Source of the DNA: Solwaraspora sp. WMMA2065
GTDB lineage: Bacteria; Actinomycetota; Actinomycetes; Mycobacteriales; Micromonosporaceae
Assembly: GCF_030345075.1 (NCBI RefSeq)
Contig: NZ_CP128361.1
Coordinates: 1,550,001 to 1,614,000 of the forward strand
DNA length: 64,000 nucleotides
Direction: 5' to 3'
Below, one piece after another: positions 16,905 through 24,991 of this stretch. How positions within the stretch are numbered: position 1 is the stretch's first letter; the number at the start of each line of letters is the position of its first letter. Position numbers and translations under genes: made by a program. The notes under the pieces are model-generated. The model worked only from the letters and a program-made list of their open reading frames with translations, did not search any database and was not told the DNA's origin.

Positions 16905-18167
16905 ATGGCGAACGCACCGGTGGTGATCGTCGGTCAGGGGTACGTCGGCTTGCCCGTGGCGATGCGCGCCGTAGAGGTCGGGCACCGGGTGGTCGGTCTG
17001 GACACCGACACCGAGCGGATCCGGATGCTGCGCGCGGGCACCTCGTACGTCCAGGATGTCACCGACGCCGAGCTACACGCCGCGTTGGGCAGCGGCCGCT
17101 ACACCGCGACCACCGACTACGCCGCCGCAGCGGGATTCGACACCGCGGTGATCACCGTGCCGACGCCGTTGCGTGACGGCGCACCCGACCTGCGCTACAT
17201 CGAGCAGGCGGCCCGCTCGCTCGCCGAGCAGCTCACTCCCGGCGCGACCGTGATCCTGGAGTCAACGACCTACCCGGGCACCACCGACGAGTTTCTCCGG
17301 CCGCTGTTGGAGAAGGGCAGCGGTCTGCAGGCCGGGCTCGACTTCCACCTCGGGTACAGCCCGGAGCGCATCGACCCGGGCAACCACGAATGGAACTTCG
17401 TCAACACCCCGAAGGTGGTCTCCGGGATCACCCCCGAGTCGTTGCGGTCGGTGCGAGCGTTCTACGACGGTCTGGTGGACCGGACCGTGCCGGTCACCGG
17501 CACCCGGGAGGCCGAGACCACCAAACTGCTGGAGAACACCTTCCGACACGTCAACATCGCCCTGGTCAATGAGCTGGCGGTGTACGCCCACATGCTCGGC
17601 ATCGACATCTGGGACGCGATCGACGCCGCCAGCACCAAGCCGTTCGGCTTCCTGCGGTTCACCCCCGGCCCGGGCGTGGGTGGGCACTGCCTGCCCGTGG
17701 ACCCGTCCTACCTGTCCTGGGAGGTCAAGCGGACCCTCGGCCGCAACTTCCGGTTCGTCGAACTCGCCAACGACGTGAACAACTACATGCCGATGTACGT
17801 CGTGGAACGGTTGACCAGCGCGATGAACCGGCGCAGTCGGGCGCTACGGGGCGCGCGGGTGCTGCTCATCGGGCTGGCGTACAAGCGCAACAGTGGCGAC
17901 TGTCGCGAGTCCCCGGCGGTCCGCGTCGCCGAACTGCTGCACCTGGCCGGCGCCCAGTTGCACGTCGTCGACCCACACCTGCGCCCGGAGCAGATGCCGG
18001 CCTTCGTACAGGCGGTGCCGCTCACCGTCGACCAGGTCGAAGCCGCTGACGCGGTGGTCGTGCTGACCGACCACGACGGCATCGACTACTCCCTGCTCAG
18101 TGCTGCGCCACTGGTGCTGGACACCCGCCGGAGGCTGGCCGCCACCGCCGGCACGGAACTGCTGTGA
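16905..18167 (+). CDS. Nucleotide-sugar dehydrogenase (UDP-glucose/UDP-ManNAc dehydrogenase family)
   Basis: A 420-residue NAD-dependent enzyme that oxidises a nucleotide sugar twice at C6 to the uronic acid. The N-terminal Rossmann motif is VVIVGQGYVGLPVA, and the catalytic Cys lies in GVGGHCLPVDPSYLSW near residue 259. ESTTYPGTTDE and the C-terminal LIGLAYKRNSGDCRESPA region are also typical of the WecC/TviB branch rather than of classical Ugd. ATG 16905 follows a GGGAG site; a GTG at 16896 is possible. It opens the glycan region and ends before a strong bidirectional hairpin. The exact sugar is not determinable here. Confidence 0.85.
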   Translation: MANAPVVIVGQGYVGLPVAMRAVEVGHRVVGLDTDTERIRMLRAGTSYVQDVTDAELHAALGSGRYTATTDYAAAAGFDTAVITVPTPLRDGAPDLRYIEQAARSLAEQLTPGATVILESTTYPGTTDEFLRPLLEKGSGLQAGLDFHLGYSPERIDPGNHEWNFVNTPKVVSGITPESLRSVRAFYDGLVDRTVPVTGTREAETTKLLENTFRHVNIALVNELAVYAHMLGIDIWDAIDAASTKPFGFLRFTPGPGVGGHCLPVDPSYLSWEVKRTLGRNFRFVELANDVNNYMPMYVVERLTSAMNRRSRALRGARVLLIGLAYKRNSGDCRESPAVRVAELLHLAGAQLHVVDPHLRPEQMPAFVQAVPLTVDQVEAADAVVVLTDHDGIDYSLLSAAPLVLDTRRRLAATAGTELL

Positions 18168-18172
18168 CCCGT

Positions 18173-18226
18173 CCCCGCCGCCTACCTGGGCAGCGGGATC
18201 GCTGACGCGGCAAGTAGGCGGCGGGG
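18173..18226. terminator. Long GC-rich hairpin between convergent genes
   Basis: The arms CCCCGCCGCCTAC (18173-18185) and GTAGGCGGCGGGG (18214-18226) pair perfectly over 13 bp, with a 28-base loop. The repeat lies between the ends of the nucleotide-sugar dehydrogenase (stop 18167) and the opposing glycosyltransferase (stop 18238), where a bidirectional terminator is expected. There is no T-run, as is common in high-GC actinobacteria. Confidence 0.65.
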
Positions 18227-18237
18227 CGCTGACGCGG

Positions 18238-19506
18238 TCAGCTCGTCGGGGCGTGTTCCCGCCCCCGGGCTGCCGGTGCCACCGGCGTCGGGCGACCGGC
18301 CATCCGGACGGCACGGTAGAACATCGCCCGTCGGGGTGCCACGAGCTCGGTGCGGTAGGCGCGGGACCGGACCAGACCGGCCGCCGCCACCTCGACCATC
18401 CGCTGCGGCCGGGTCAGCAGCCGCCGGACCGCCTCGGCCAGCGCCGCCGGACCGCCGGTGGTGACCAGACAGTCCGCCTCGATCAGGTCCGGCGGGCCCA
18501 CCGCCCCGACGGCGACCACCGGCAGGCCCCGGGCCATCGCCTCGACCACTACCGGAGAGTGCACACCGGCGGAACCCGGCGACACGAACACGTCGGCGGC
18601 GTCCAACCAGGACCGGATCTCGGTGGCGGGACGGTCACCGGCGATGACGAGCCGGTCGGTCAGTCCCAGCCGGGCCGCGCGGTGTTCTAGCCGCGGCCGG
18701 GACCGGCCGTCGCCCAGGTACACCAGGTCCGCCAAGACGCCGTCGTCAGCCAGCCGACGCATCGCCGCAAGGACGACGTCGACGCCGTGCCGGGAGTGGT
18801 CGAGCGTCCCGGCCGAGATCAGCGTCACCGGGCCGCCGGGCGCCGACGGTTCACGGGGCTCGCAGACGAACGCGTCGGCCCGCAGGTCGACGTCCGGGTA
18901 GTCGGTGGCGACGGTGTTCGGCCCGGGCGGACAGCGCAGCCGCAGCGATGTGCCGGTGCCGGTGGTGTAGGCCACGGCGGTGGCGTCCCGACACTGCTCC
19001 CGCAGCTGGCGCGCCGCCCGGTGCACGCGCCAGCGGCGCACCGGGTCGATCGTCACCGGACCGTCGAACATGTCCTGCGGGTCTGCGACGACCTCAACCG
19101 CGTAGCCACGGTGCCAACGACGCAGGATCGGTACGAGCAGGCCGGCGGCCGGTGACGGGCTGCGCAGGATGACGGCATCGACGTCGTCGACCCCGTACCG
19201 CAACGACCGGCGCAGCCCTGCACGGCCCGGCGGCAGGCCGAGCGGTCCGCGCCGGTACGGCAGCGGCCAGACCTCCACCCCCGCGCCGTCCACCCGGGAT
19301 GCGCCGGACGGCGGTTGCGGTTCCTCGGTGACCTCGGCGAGCAGTCGGACCCGGTCGAAGGCCGACAGGTACCGGGTCCAGAAGGCGTGCGCCGGCCCGT
19401 TCACCGTCCACACGGCGCCGTCCGGTGTGCGTTGGAACCGAGTCTGGGTACTGACCGCGACGGTGCCCATCGCGGAACCCAACGAGTTCTCCACTGTACT
19501 CCCCAT
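18238..19506 (-). CDS. Glycosyltransferase, GT4-like (GT-B fold)
   Basis: About 422 residues from the ATG at 19504-19506. The C-terminal donor-binding half contains VTLISAGTLDHSRHGVDVVL, LVIAGDRPATEIRSWLDAAD and VFVSPGSAGVHSPVVVEAMA, with the glutamate of the EX7E-like motif in VVVEAMARGLPVVA. This architecture transfers a sugar from a nucleotide donor, probably to a lipid-linked or surface glycan. The N-terminal acceptor half is less conserved. No signal peptide is seen, so it acts on the cytoplasmic face. It is read in the same direction as the next glycosyltransferase, with 58 bases between them. Confidence 0.75.
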   Translation of the reverse strand: MGSTVENSLGSAMGTVAVSTQTRFQRTPDGAVWTVNGPAHAFWTRYLSAFDRVRLLAEVTEEPQPPSGASRVDGAGVEVWPLPYRRGPLGLPPGRAGLRRSLRYGVDDVDAVILRSPSPAAGLLVPILRRWHRGYAVEVVADPQDMFDGPVTIDPVRRWRVHRAARQLREQCRDATAVAYTTGTGTSLRLRCPPGPNTVATDYPDVDLRADAFVCEPREPSAPGGPVTLISAGTLDHSRHGVDVVLAAMRRLADDGVLADLVYLGDGRSRPRLEHRAARLGLTDRLVIAGDRPATEIRSWLDAADVFVSPGSAGVHSPVVVEAMARGLPVVAVGAVGPPDLIEADCLVTTGGPAALAEAVRRLLTRPQRMVEVAAAGLVRSRAYRTELVAPRRAMFYRAVRMAGRPTPVAPAARGREHAPTS

Positions 19507-19564
19507 CAGCCGGTAGTCAGAGTCAGGTGCCGGCACGGCGGCCGGCGACAGCGATCCGCGCAGA

Positions 19565-20818
19565 TCAGCCGACCGGCGCGGCGGCCGGCCGACGGCGTGG
19601 CGCCGGCTGGCGCCCGCCGGTCGTCTCGATGAGGTCGGCCACCGCCCGGGCGCAGTCACCGCTGTCGAACCGCTGCTCGATGTGTTCCCGTGCGGCCAGC
19701 GAACGCCGGGCGAGCCGACCGGACCGGAACTCCGCGTGTGCGCCGCGCAGCGCGGCTGCGAGCGCCTCGACGTCACCGGTCGGGGCCACCCAGCCGCTGT
19801 CCCCGTTGACTGTCTCCGGCAGGCCGCCGGCGTCGGACACGACGGAGGGCACCCCGCAGGCCCCGGCTTCCAGCGCCGCGCCGTGGTTCTCCGAGCGCGA
19901 CGGGCTGACGCTGACGTCCGCCGCTGCGTAGTACTGCCGCACGTCGATGACGCCGGCGAACCAGTCGACGGTCGGATCGGCCGCCACGTCGAACCGTCGC
20001 ATCAGCTCCCGCCGGTGCTCCTCACCGGCCGCGTCCCAGCCCCCACCCACCAGGATCAGGCGGGAGCGGGGACAGTCGCGGGTGAACGACCGCCACGCCG
20101 CCAGCAGGACGTCGTGCCCTTTGATGCCGGTCCCCCGGTGCACCATCGCCTTCGGCGCGTACACGTACGCCACCATGACCACCACAAAGACGTCGGCGGG
20201 TAGACCCAGCCGCCGACGTGCGGCGGCCCGGGTGGCGGCGTCCGCCGGGCGGAACAGCCGGGTGTCCACGCCGTACGGCACCACCGCCAGCGCGTCGGCA
20301 CGACGGCCCAGGGACCGGTACCGGTCGGCGGTGTGCGCGCTGCCGGCGATGACGAGATCGTCCAGCCGGGCCAGGAAGCGCTCCGCGGTGCGGATCGGCG
20401 TCGACTCCAGAAAGAGCGGGCCGGGCACCATGAAGATCCTGACCATGTCGAGCCCGGACAGGCTCAGCCGGACCGCCAGCGCCGCGTGATAGTGGTGGTA
20501 GTGCACCACGTCGGGGCGCAGCCGACGCAGCAGCCGACGCAGCGACCACAGCTGCGCGGCCGTCGTCGGCGTCGGGCGGAACCGGAACTGGAACGGCGAG
20601 TCGACCATCGGTACCCCGGCCCGGCGCAACTGTTCGCGTAACCGGCCCGGGCCGGCGGGCAGCACCACGATGACCTCGTTGCCACGCCGGCACAGCTCCT
20701 CGACCTGGGGCACGATCCACCGGCCGCCCTCGGCCGTTTTCAGCATCACGACCACCCGCATGCCCGACGCCTCCCTCGACACCGGCGACACCCGCCACGG
20801 CCACCAACGGACCTTCAT
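19565..20818 (-). CDS. Glycosyltransferase family 4
   Basis: A 417-residue GT-B enzyme. Recognisable blocks are RPDVVHYHHYHAALAVRLSL in the acceptor half, VVPYGVDTRLFRPAD at the linker, and SVSPSRSENHGAALEAGACG followed by VPSVVSDAGGLPE in the donor half, which hold the EX7E-type glutamates. It should add a sugar in the assembly of a surface polysaccharide or glycan. The start ATG at 20816-20818 overlaps the stop of the NeuD/PglD-like gene by four bases (ATGA), so it is translationally coupled to the modified-sugar genes. An internal ATG (GMRVVVMLKTAEGGRW) would give a more typical N terminus. Confidence 0.8.
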   Translation of the reverse strand: MKVRWWPWRVSPVSREASGMRVVVMLKTAEGGRWIVPQVEELCRRGNEVIVVLPAGPGRLREQLRRAGVPMVDSPFQFRFRPTPTTAAQLWSLRRLLRRLRPDVVHYHHYHAALAVRLSLSGLDMVRIFMVPGPLFLESTPIRTAERFLARLDDLVIAGSAHTADRYRSLGRRADALAVVPYGVDTRLFRPADAATRAAARRRLGLPADVFVVVMVAYVYAPKAMVHRGTGIKGHDVLLAAWRSFTRDCPRSRLILVGGGWDAAGEEHRRELMRRFDVAADPTVDWFAGVIDVRQYYAAADVSVSPSRSENHGAALEAGACGVPSVVSDAGGLPETVNGDSGWVAPTGDVEALAAALRGAHAEFRSGRLARRSLAAREHIEQRFDSGDCARAVADLIETTGGRQPAPRRRPAAAPVG

Positions 20819-21477
20819 CGCGCGGGCACCCCCTTGACCACCGCGCCGGGCGGCACATCACGTACCACGCACGCCCCAGCGCCGACCGTCGCCCCGGCAC
20901 CGACGCGACGGCCCTGCAGGATCGCCGCAGTCGTCCCCACCAGGACTGCCTCGTCCAACGCGCAGGATCCGGAAACGGCCGCCAGTGGTCCCACCGAGCC
21001 GTAGTCCGCCACCGTCGTGTCGTGACCGACCACGCCGTTCTGGTTGATGTGCACGTGCCGACCGAGCGTCACGTCGGTGGTCACCCTGGCCCCGGCGAAC
21101 AGCACCGAGCCCGCGCCGATCCGGCTGTCCGGACCGACCGTGGCGCTCGGGTGGATCAGCGTGGCGGCGACCAGCGGGGCCGCCGCCGGCCGGGCGGCGT
21201 CGATCCGCCAACCGACCGCACGACGGTACGCCGGCAGGCCGATCCCGATCACGTAAGCGGGCGGGTCGCTCTGCCCGGTCAGCCAGTTCACCGCGCCGAG
21301 CAGCGCGGCACCGAGCCGGTCGAGGCGTTCCTTGTTGGCTGGGCTGGGATCGTCGTCGACGAAGCCGACCACCCGCCACGCCGGTGCCGGACCGGCCCGG
21401 TTGACGGCGTCGACGATGCCGAACATTTCACGGCCGTGCCCGCCGCAGCCGACGATCACCAGGTCCTGGACGCTCAT
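20815..21477 (-). CDS. Sugar O/N-acetyltransferase, NeuD/PglD type
   Basis: A 220-residue protein with an N-terminal nucleotide-sugar-binding Rossmann-like lobe (DLVIVGCGGHGREMFGIVDA) and a C-terminal left-handed beta-helix of hexapeptide repeats (HVHINQNGVVGHDTTVADYG through GAGATVGAGACVVRDVPPGA). PglD/NeuD enzymes acetylate a 4-amino-sugar bound to a nucleotide, or sialic acid. It sits between a DegT aminotransferase and a glycosyltransferase with four-base overlaps on both sides, so the three genes form one translational unit. With the dehydratase at 24992, this fits a bacillosamine-like route; the exact sugar remains inference. Confidence 0.8.
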   Translation of the reverse strand: MSVQDLVIVGCGGHGREMFGIVDAVNRAGPAPAWRVVGFVDDDPSPANKERLDRLGAALLGAVNWLTGQSDPPAYVIGIGLPAYRRAVGWRIDAARPAAAPLVAATLIHPSATVGPDSRIGAGSVLFAGARVTTDVTLGRHVHINQNGVVGHDTTVADYGSVGPLAAVSGSCALDEAVLVGTTAAILQGRRVGAGATVGAGACVVRDVPPGAVVKGVPAR

Positions 21478-22628
21478 CGGCCGCTCCGGTCGCCGTCAAG
21501 GAACGCTCCGATCGCCGCGAGTACCCGGCCGATCTGCTCGTCGGTCAACGACGAGCCGCTGGGCAGCGCCAGTCCGGTCGCGAAGAGCCGGTCCGCCGCT
21601 CCAGTGAGCAGCCGCGGCGCGGCGGCGAAGACCGGCTGCCGGTGCATCGGTTTCCAGACCGGCCGGGTCTCGATCCGCCGGTCAGTCAGGTAACGGCCCA
21701 GTTCGGCGGCGTCCCAGCCGGACTCGACCGGGTCGACGACGATCACCGTGAGCCAGGCGTTGCCGCCGAGGTCCGCCTCGTCACCGAGGTCGCCGAGCAG
21801 GCGCACCCCCGGGACACCGGCGAAGGTCTTCGCGTACCGCTGACGGATCTCCCGGCGGTGGGTGACCATCGAGTCGAGACGGTGCAGCTGCGCCCGGCCC
21901 AGCGCGGCGAGCAGATTGCTCAGCCGGTAGTTGTAGCCGATGTCGGTGTGTTCGTAGTGCGCCACCGGCTGGCGCGCCTGGCTGGCCAGGTAGCGGCACT
22001 GGTGGGCGATCGCCGCGTCGTCGGTGACCACCATCCCGCCCCCCGAGGTCGTCATGATCTTGTTTCCGTTGAAGGAGAAGACCCCGGCCCGGCCGAAGCT
22101 GCCGGCGGGACGACCGCGCAGGCAGGCGCCGAGCGCCTCCGCCGCGTCTTCAACGACCGGCAGGCCGTACGCCGCGCACAACGGGACGATCTCGTCGTAG
22201 TCGGCGCAGCGGCCGAACATGTCGACCGGCACCACCGCGCGTACCGGCGGCTGACCGTGCTCCCGCCGGGTGAGCGCCTCGGCCAGCAGATCGACATCGA
22301 CGTTGCCGGTCCGTGGGTCGCAGTCGACGAAGACCGGCTGGGCGCCGGTGTAGACGATGGCGTTGGCGGTGGCGACGAAGGTCAGGGTGGGTACCGCCAC
22401 TGCCTGTCCCGGCCCCACTCCGAGCGCCAGCAGGGCCAGGTGCAGGCCGGCGGTCGCCGAGTTGACCGCGACCGCGTGAGGGACGCCGACCCGCCGGGCC
22501 ATCTCCTGTTCGAAGGCGTCCACCTCCGGGCCGGACGGGGCCACCCAGCCGGAGCGCAGCGTCCGAACCAGGAACTCCTCCTCGAGCGGGCCGACGTCCG
22601 GCGGGGACAGGTAGATCTGCCGGGTCAC
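21474..22628 (-). CDS. DegT/DnrJ/EryC1/StrS aminotransferase (PglE-like)
   Basis: A 384-residue PLP-dependent sugar aminotransferase. The PLP lysine is seen in FSFNGNKIMTTSGGGMV near residue 188, with VEDAAEALGA before it and GYNYRLSNLLAALGRAQL after it. It converts a nucleotide-linked 4-keto sugar to a 4-amino sugar with glutamate as donor, working between a 4,6-dehydratase and the PglD-like acetyltransferase. The start overlaps nothing upstream, while its stop overlaps the acetyltransferase start by four bases. It is divergent from the phosphatase at 22758, and the 129-base gap between them probably holds promoters for both. Confidence 0.85.
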   Translation of the reverse strand: MTRQIYLSPPDVGPLEEEFLVRTLRSGWVAPSGPEVDAFEQEMARRVGVPHAVAVNSATAGLHLALLALGVGPGQAVAVPTLTFVATANAIVYTGAQPVFVDCDPRTGNVDVDLLAEALTRREHGQPPVRAVVPVDMFGRCADYDEIVPLCAAYGLPVVEDAAEALGACLRGRPAGSFGRAGVFSFNGNKIMTTSGGGMVVTDDAAIAHQCRYLASQARQPVAHYEHTDIGYNYRLSNLLAALGRAQLHRLDSMVTHRREIRQRYAKTFAGVPGVRLLGDLGDEADLGGNAWLTVIVVDPVESGWDAAELGRYLTDRRIETRPVWKPMHRQPVFAAAPRLLTGAADRLFATGLALPSGSSLTDEQIGRVLAAIGAFLDGDRSGR

Positions 22629-22757
22629 CGCGCGGCTCCGGCGAAATGTCCTGCTCGCGGGCTAGGCTGACCTGGTCGTGGTCGGGTCGGCGGCCACGAC
22701 CGATCGGCCGGCGCAGTCCGACGGCCGGTCGCCGACGCACCGGATTGGCTGGCGTTG

Positions 22758-23348
22758 ATGACCACTGATCGGTTCACCATCCTGTTCGTCTGCCGGGCGA
22801 ACATCTGCCGCTCACCGCTGGCGGAACGGCTGACCCGGTACGCCGTGCAGACCCGGCTGGGCACGGACTCCGACGGGGTCGTCGTGGACAGCGCCGGCAC
22901 CGAAGCGCTGACCGGCCAGCCGATGCACCCGCACACCGAGCAGGTCCTGCGGGAACGCCAGGCCGATCCGGACGGGTTCGTCAGTCGGCAGGTGGACGCC
23001 GCCATGCTGACCGGGGCGGACCTGGTGCTCACCGCCAGCCGCCGGCACCGGGCGTACTGCGTCGCGCTGGCCCCGGCCGCGCTGACCCGCACCTTCACCG
23101 TTCGCCAGTTCGGGCGGCTCGCCCAGGCCGCGGCCCTGCCGTCGGCGGCCTCGCCGCCCGGCGCCGCGGGCCGGGCCAGGTCGCTGGTGGCCGCCGCGGC
23201 GGCGGCCCGTAGCCGGGTCCAGCCGGTCTCCGCCGAACAGGACGACCTCGCCGACCCGGTGCTGCGGCCGGTGGAGGACTTCCGCGGGTGCGCCAGCCAG
23301 ATCGACCAGACCGTCGACATCCTGCTGGACATCATCACGAAGTCTTGA
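22758..23348 (+). CDS. Low-molecular-weight protein tyrosine phosphatase
   Basis: A 196-residue phosphatase. The P-loop CRANICRS (C-X5-R-S) is near residue 12 and the catalytic Asp lies in the DP pair of DDLADPVLRP near the C terminus. Family members are about 150 residues; here an Ala-rich insertion of about 45 residues (RLAQAAALPSAASPPGAAG) precedes the DP loop. Next to a BY-kinase it is expected to remove phosphate from the kinase tyrosine tail, as Wzb does to Wzc, controlling polymer length. The two genes converge and share 14 bases at their 3' ends. Confidence 0.85.
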   Translation: MTTDRFTILFVCRANICRSPLAERLTRYAVQTRLGTDSDGVVVDSAGTEALTGQPMHPHTEQVLRERQADPDGFVSRQVDAAMLTGADLVLTASRRHRAYCVALAPAALTRTFTVRQFGRLAQAAALPSAASPPGAAGRARSLVAAAAAARSRVQPVSAEQDDLADPVLRPVEDFRGCASQIDQTVDILLDIITKS

Positions 23349-24807
23349 CCGGTACGCCGACGTCCGCCGTTGCCTGCTCCTCGGCGGTCGCCGTGGTGTC
23401 GGGCTCCGCGACTGCCTGACGCTGCCGGGTCGGGCCCGCCGCGTTCGCGGACCGACGTCGACGGCCGTGCTCGTGGTAGTAGTAGTTGTAGGCACCACCG
23501 CGGTGCGGTGTCATGTTCAACACGCAGCCGAGCAGCCGGGCGTCCACCGCGCGCAGCGCGGCGACCGCCGCCCGCAGGTGCGTCTCGCTGGTCTTGGCGC
23601 ACCGTCCCACCACGATCACGCCGTCCACCTGGGCGGCGATCGGCGCCGCGTCGGTGACCGGCACCAGCGGCGCGGTGTCCACGATAACCACGTCGAAGCG
23701 GGCGCGCAGCGTCGCGAGCAGGTCCGCCATCTGTTGTGAGCCGAGCAGCTCGCTCGGATTCGGCGGAACGAAGCCACTGGGTAGCAGTGTCATGCCGCTG
23801 GCCCCCCAGGGTTGCAGAACGTCGTCGAGCTCGGCCTGGCCGGCGAGCACGTTCGTCAGTCCGACCGCACCCTCCATGTTCAGGTAGGAGGCCGCCTGAG
23901 GGCGGCGCAGATCTGCCTCTACCAGCAGCACCGAGCTGCCCGCTTCAGCGAAGCTCAACGCCAGGTTCGTCGCGGTGGTGGTCTTGCCTTCCTCGGGCAT
24001 GGCGCTGGTCACCACCAGGCTGTGCACCGGCTTGTCGACATCGGCGAACTGCAGGTTGGTCCGCAACTGGCGGAACGCCTCCGCCCGTGGCGAGTGCGCC
24101 TGCCGGCCGATGATCAACGGCTCCCGGCGGGCAGCGTTGTCCAACGGGATGGTGCCGAGCACCCCGGCCGCAGTGACGTCACGCATCTGATCGACGGTGC
24201 GTACGGTGTTGTCGAGCACCCCGCGCAACAGCGCTAGGCCGACCCCGCTGAGCAGCCCGAGGAACAGCGCCAGGCTGATGTTGCGCACCGGTTGCGGCTC
24301 GACCGGCGCCGGATTGAGCAGCGGGCCCGCGATCACCTCGACCTTGATCGCCGGTTGATCGGCACCCGGGGAGGTCTCCAACTGCTCGACCAGGCGGACG
24401 AACTCGGCGACGATCGCCTCGGCGATCTGCTCCGAACGGTTCGGTGAGCTGTCGGTCACCGTCGCCTGCAACAGGACCGTGTCGGGAACCGGCCGCGCGC
24501 TGACCCGCGACTGCACCTCACCGGCGGTCAGGCCGAGGCTGTGCCGGTCGACCACGGTCTCGGCGAGCCGGCTGCTGGTGAGCAGTCCGCTGTAGGACTT
24601 GACCCGCTGCTGGGAGAAGAGCCCGCCCTGGTATGCGTCGGTCACCCCCTGGCTGCTTGAGGTGGAGACGAAGAAGGTGACCGAGGTGGCGTACTGCGGG
24701 GCGGTCCGGACATTGATCAGCACGGCGGCGGCGACCGCGACGGTCACAGCGGCGAGTACCCAGAGCCATCGTTTCCGCACCGCGTCGAAGTAGTCACGCA
24801 GTTCCAT
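23335..24807 (-). CDS. Polysaccharide co-polymerase/BY-kinase (Wzz domain + tyrosine autokinase)
   Basis: A 490-residue membrane protein. The N-terminal Wzz domain has one membrane helix (WLWVLAAVTVAVAAAVLI), an extracytoplasmic domain, and a second helix near residue 180 (LALFLGLLSGVGLALL). The cytoplasmic kinase follows with Walker A (PEEGKTTTATNLALSFAEAG), an A'-like motif (VLLVEADLRRP, with Glu where Asp is more usual) and Walker B (VVIVDTAPL). The tail has a short tyrosine cluster (YNYYYHEHG). It regulates chain length or export of a surface polysaccharide. ATG 24805-24807 has a GGAGG ribosome site; a longer frame to 24861 lacks one. Confidence 0.85.
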   Translation of the reverse strand: MELRDYFDAVRKRWLWVLAAVTVAVAAAVLINVRTAPQYATSVTFFVSTSSSQGVTDAYQGGLFSQQRVKSYSGLLTSSRLAETVVDRHSLGLTAGEVQSRVSARPVPDTVLLQATVTDSSPNRSEQIAEAIVAEFVRLVEQLETSPGADQPAIKVEVIAGPLLNPAPVEPQPVRNISLALFLGLLSGVGLALLRGVLDNTVRTVDQMRDVTAAGVLGTIPLDNAARREPLIIGRQAHSPRAEAFRQLRTNLQFADVDKPVHSLVVTSAMPEEGKTTTATNLALSFAEAGSSVLLVEADLRRPQAASYLNMEGAVGLTNVLAGQAELDDVLQPWGASGMTLLPSGFVPPNPSELLGSQQMADLLATLRARFDVVIVDTAPLVPVTDAAPIAAQVDGVIVVGRCAKTSETHLRAAVAALRAVDARLLGCVLNMTPHRGGAYNYYYHEHGRRRRSANAAGPTRQRQAVAEPDTTATAEEQATADVGVPVKTS

Positions 24808-24991
24808 CGGTACGGCCTCCAAAAACACTGCTCCGTCATGGTCAGCACCATCTTGTACCAATCTGCACTAGCTAAGGAGGTTTTCTGGTCAAATAGTGGC
24901 ATTACCGCAGTCTCCACACCGAATGGACGAGACCGCAGGCACCGCCGGCTGTACCCGGCGGTTGCCCGTACGCCGACTGAACGGGGCTGGA

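Noticed and set aside
24808-24991. Strong AAGGAGG-type ribosome site near 24875
   Set aside because: No start codon or open frame follows at a workable distance, so it does not mark a gene.
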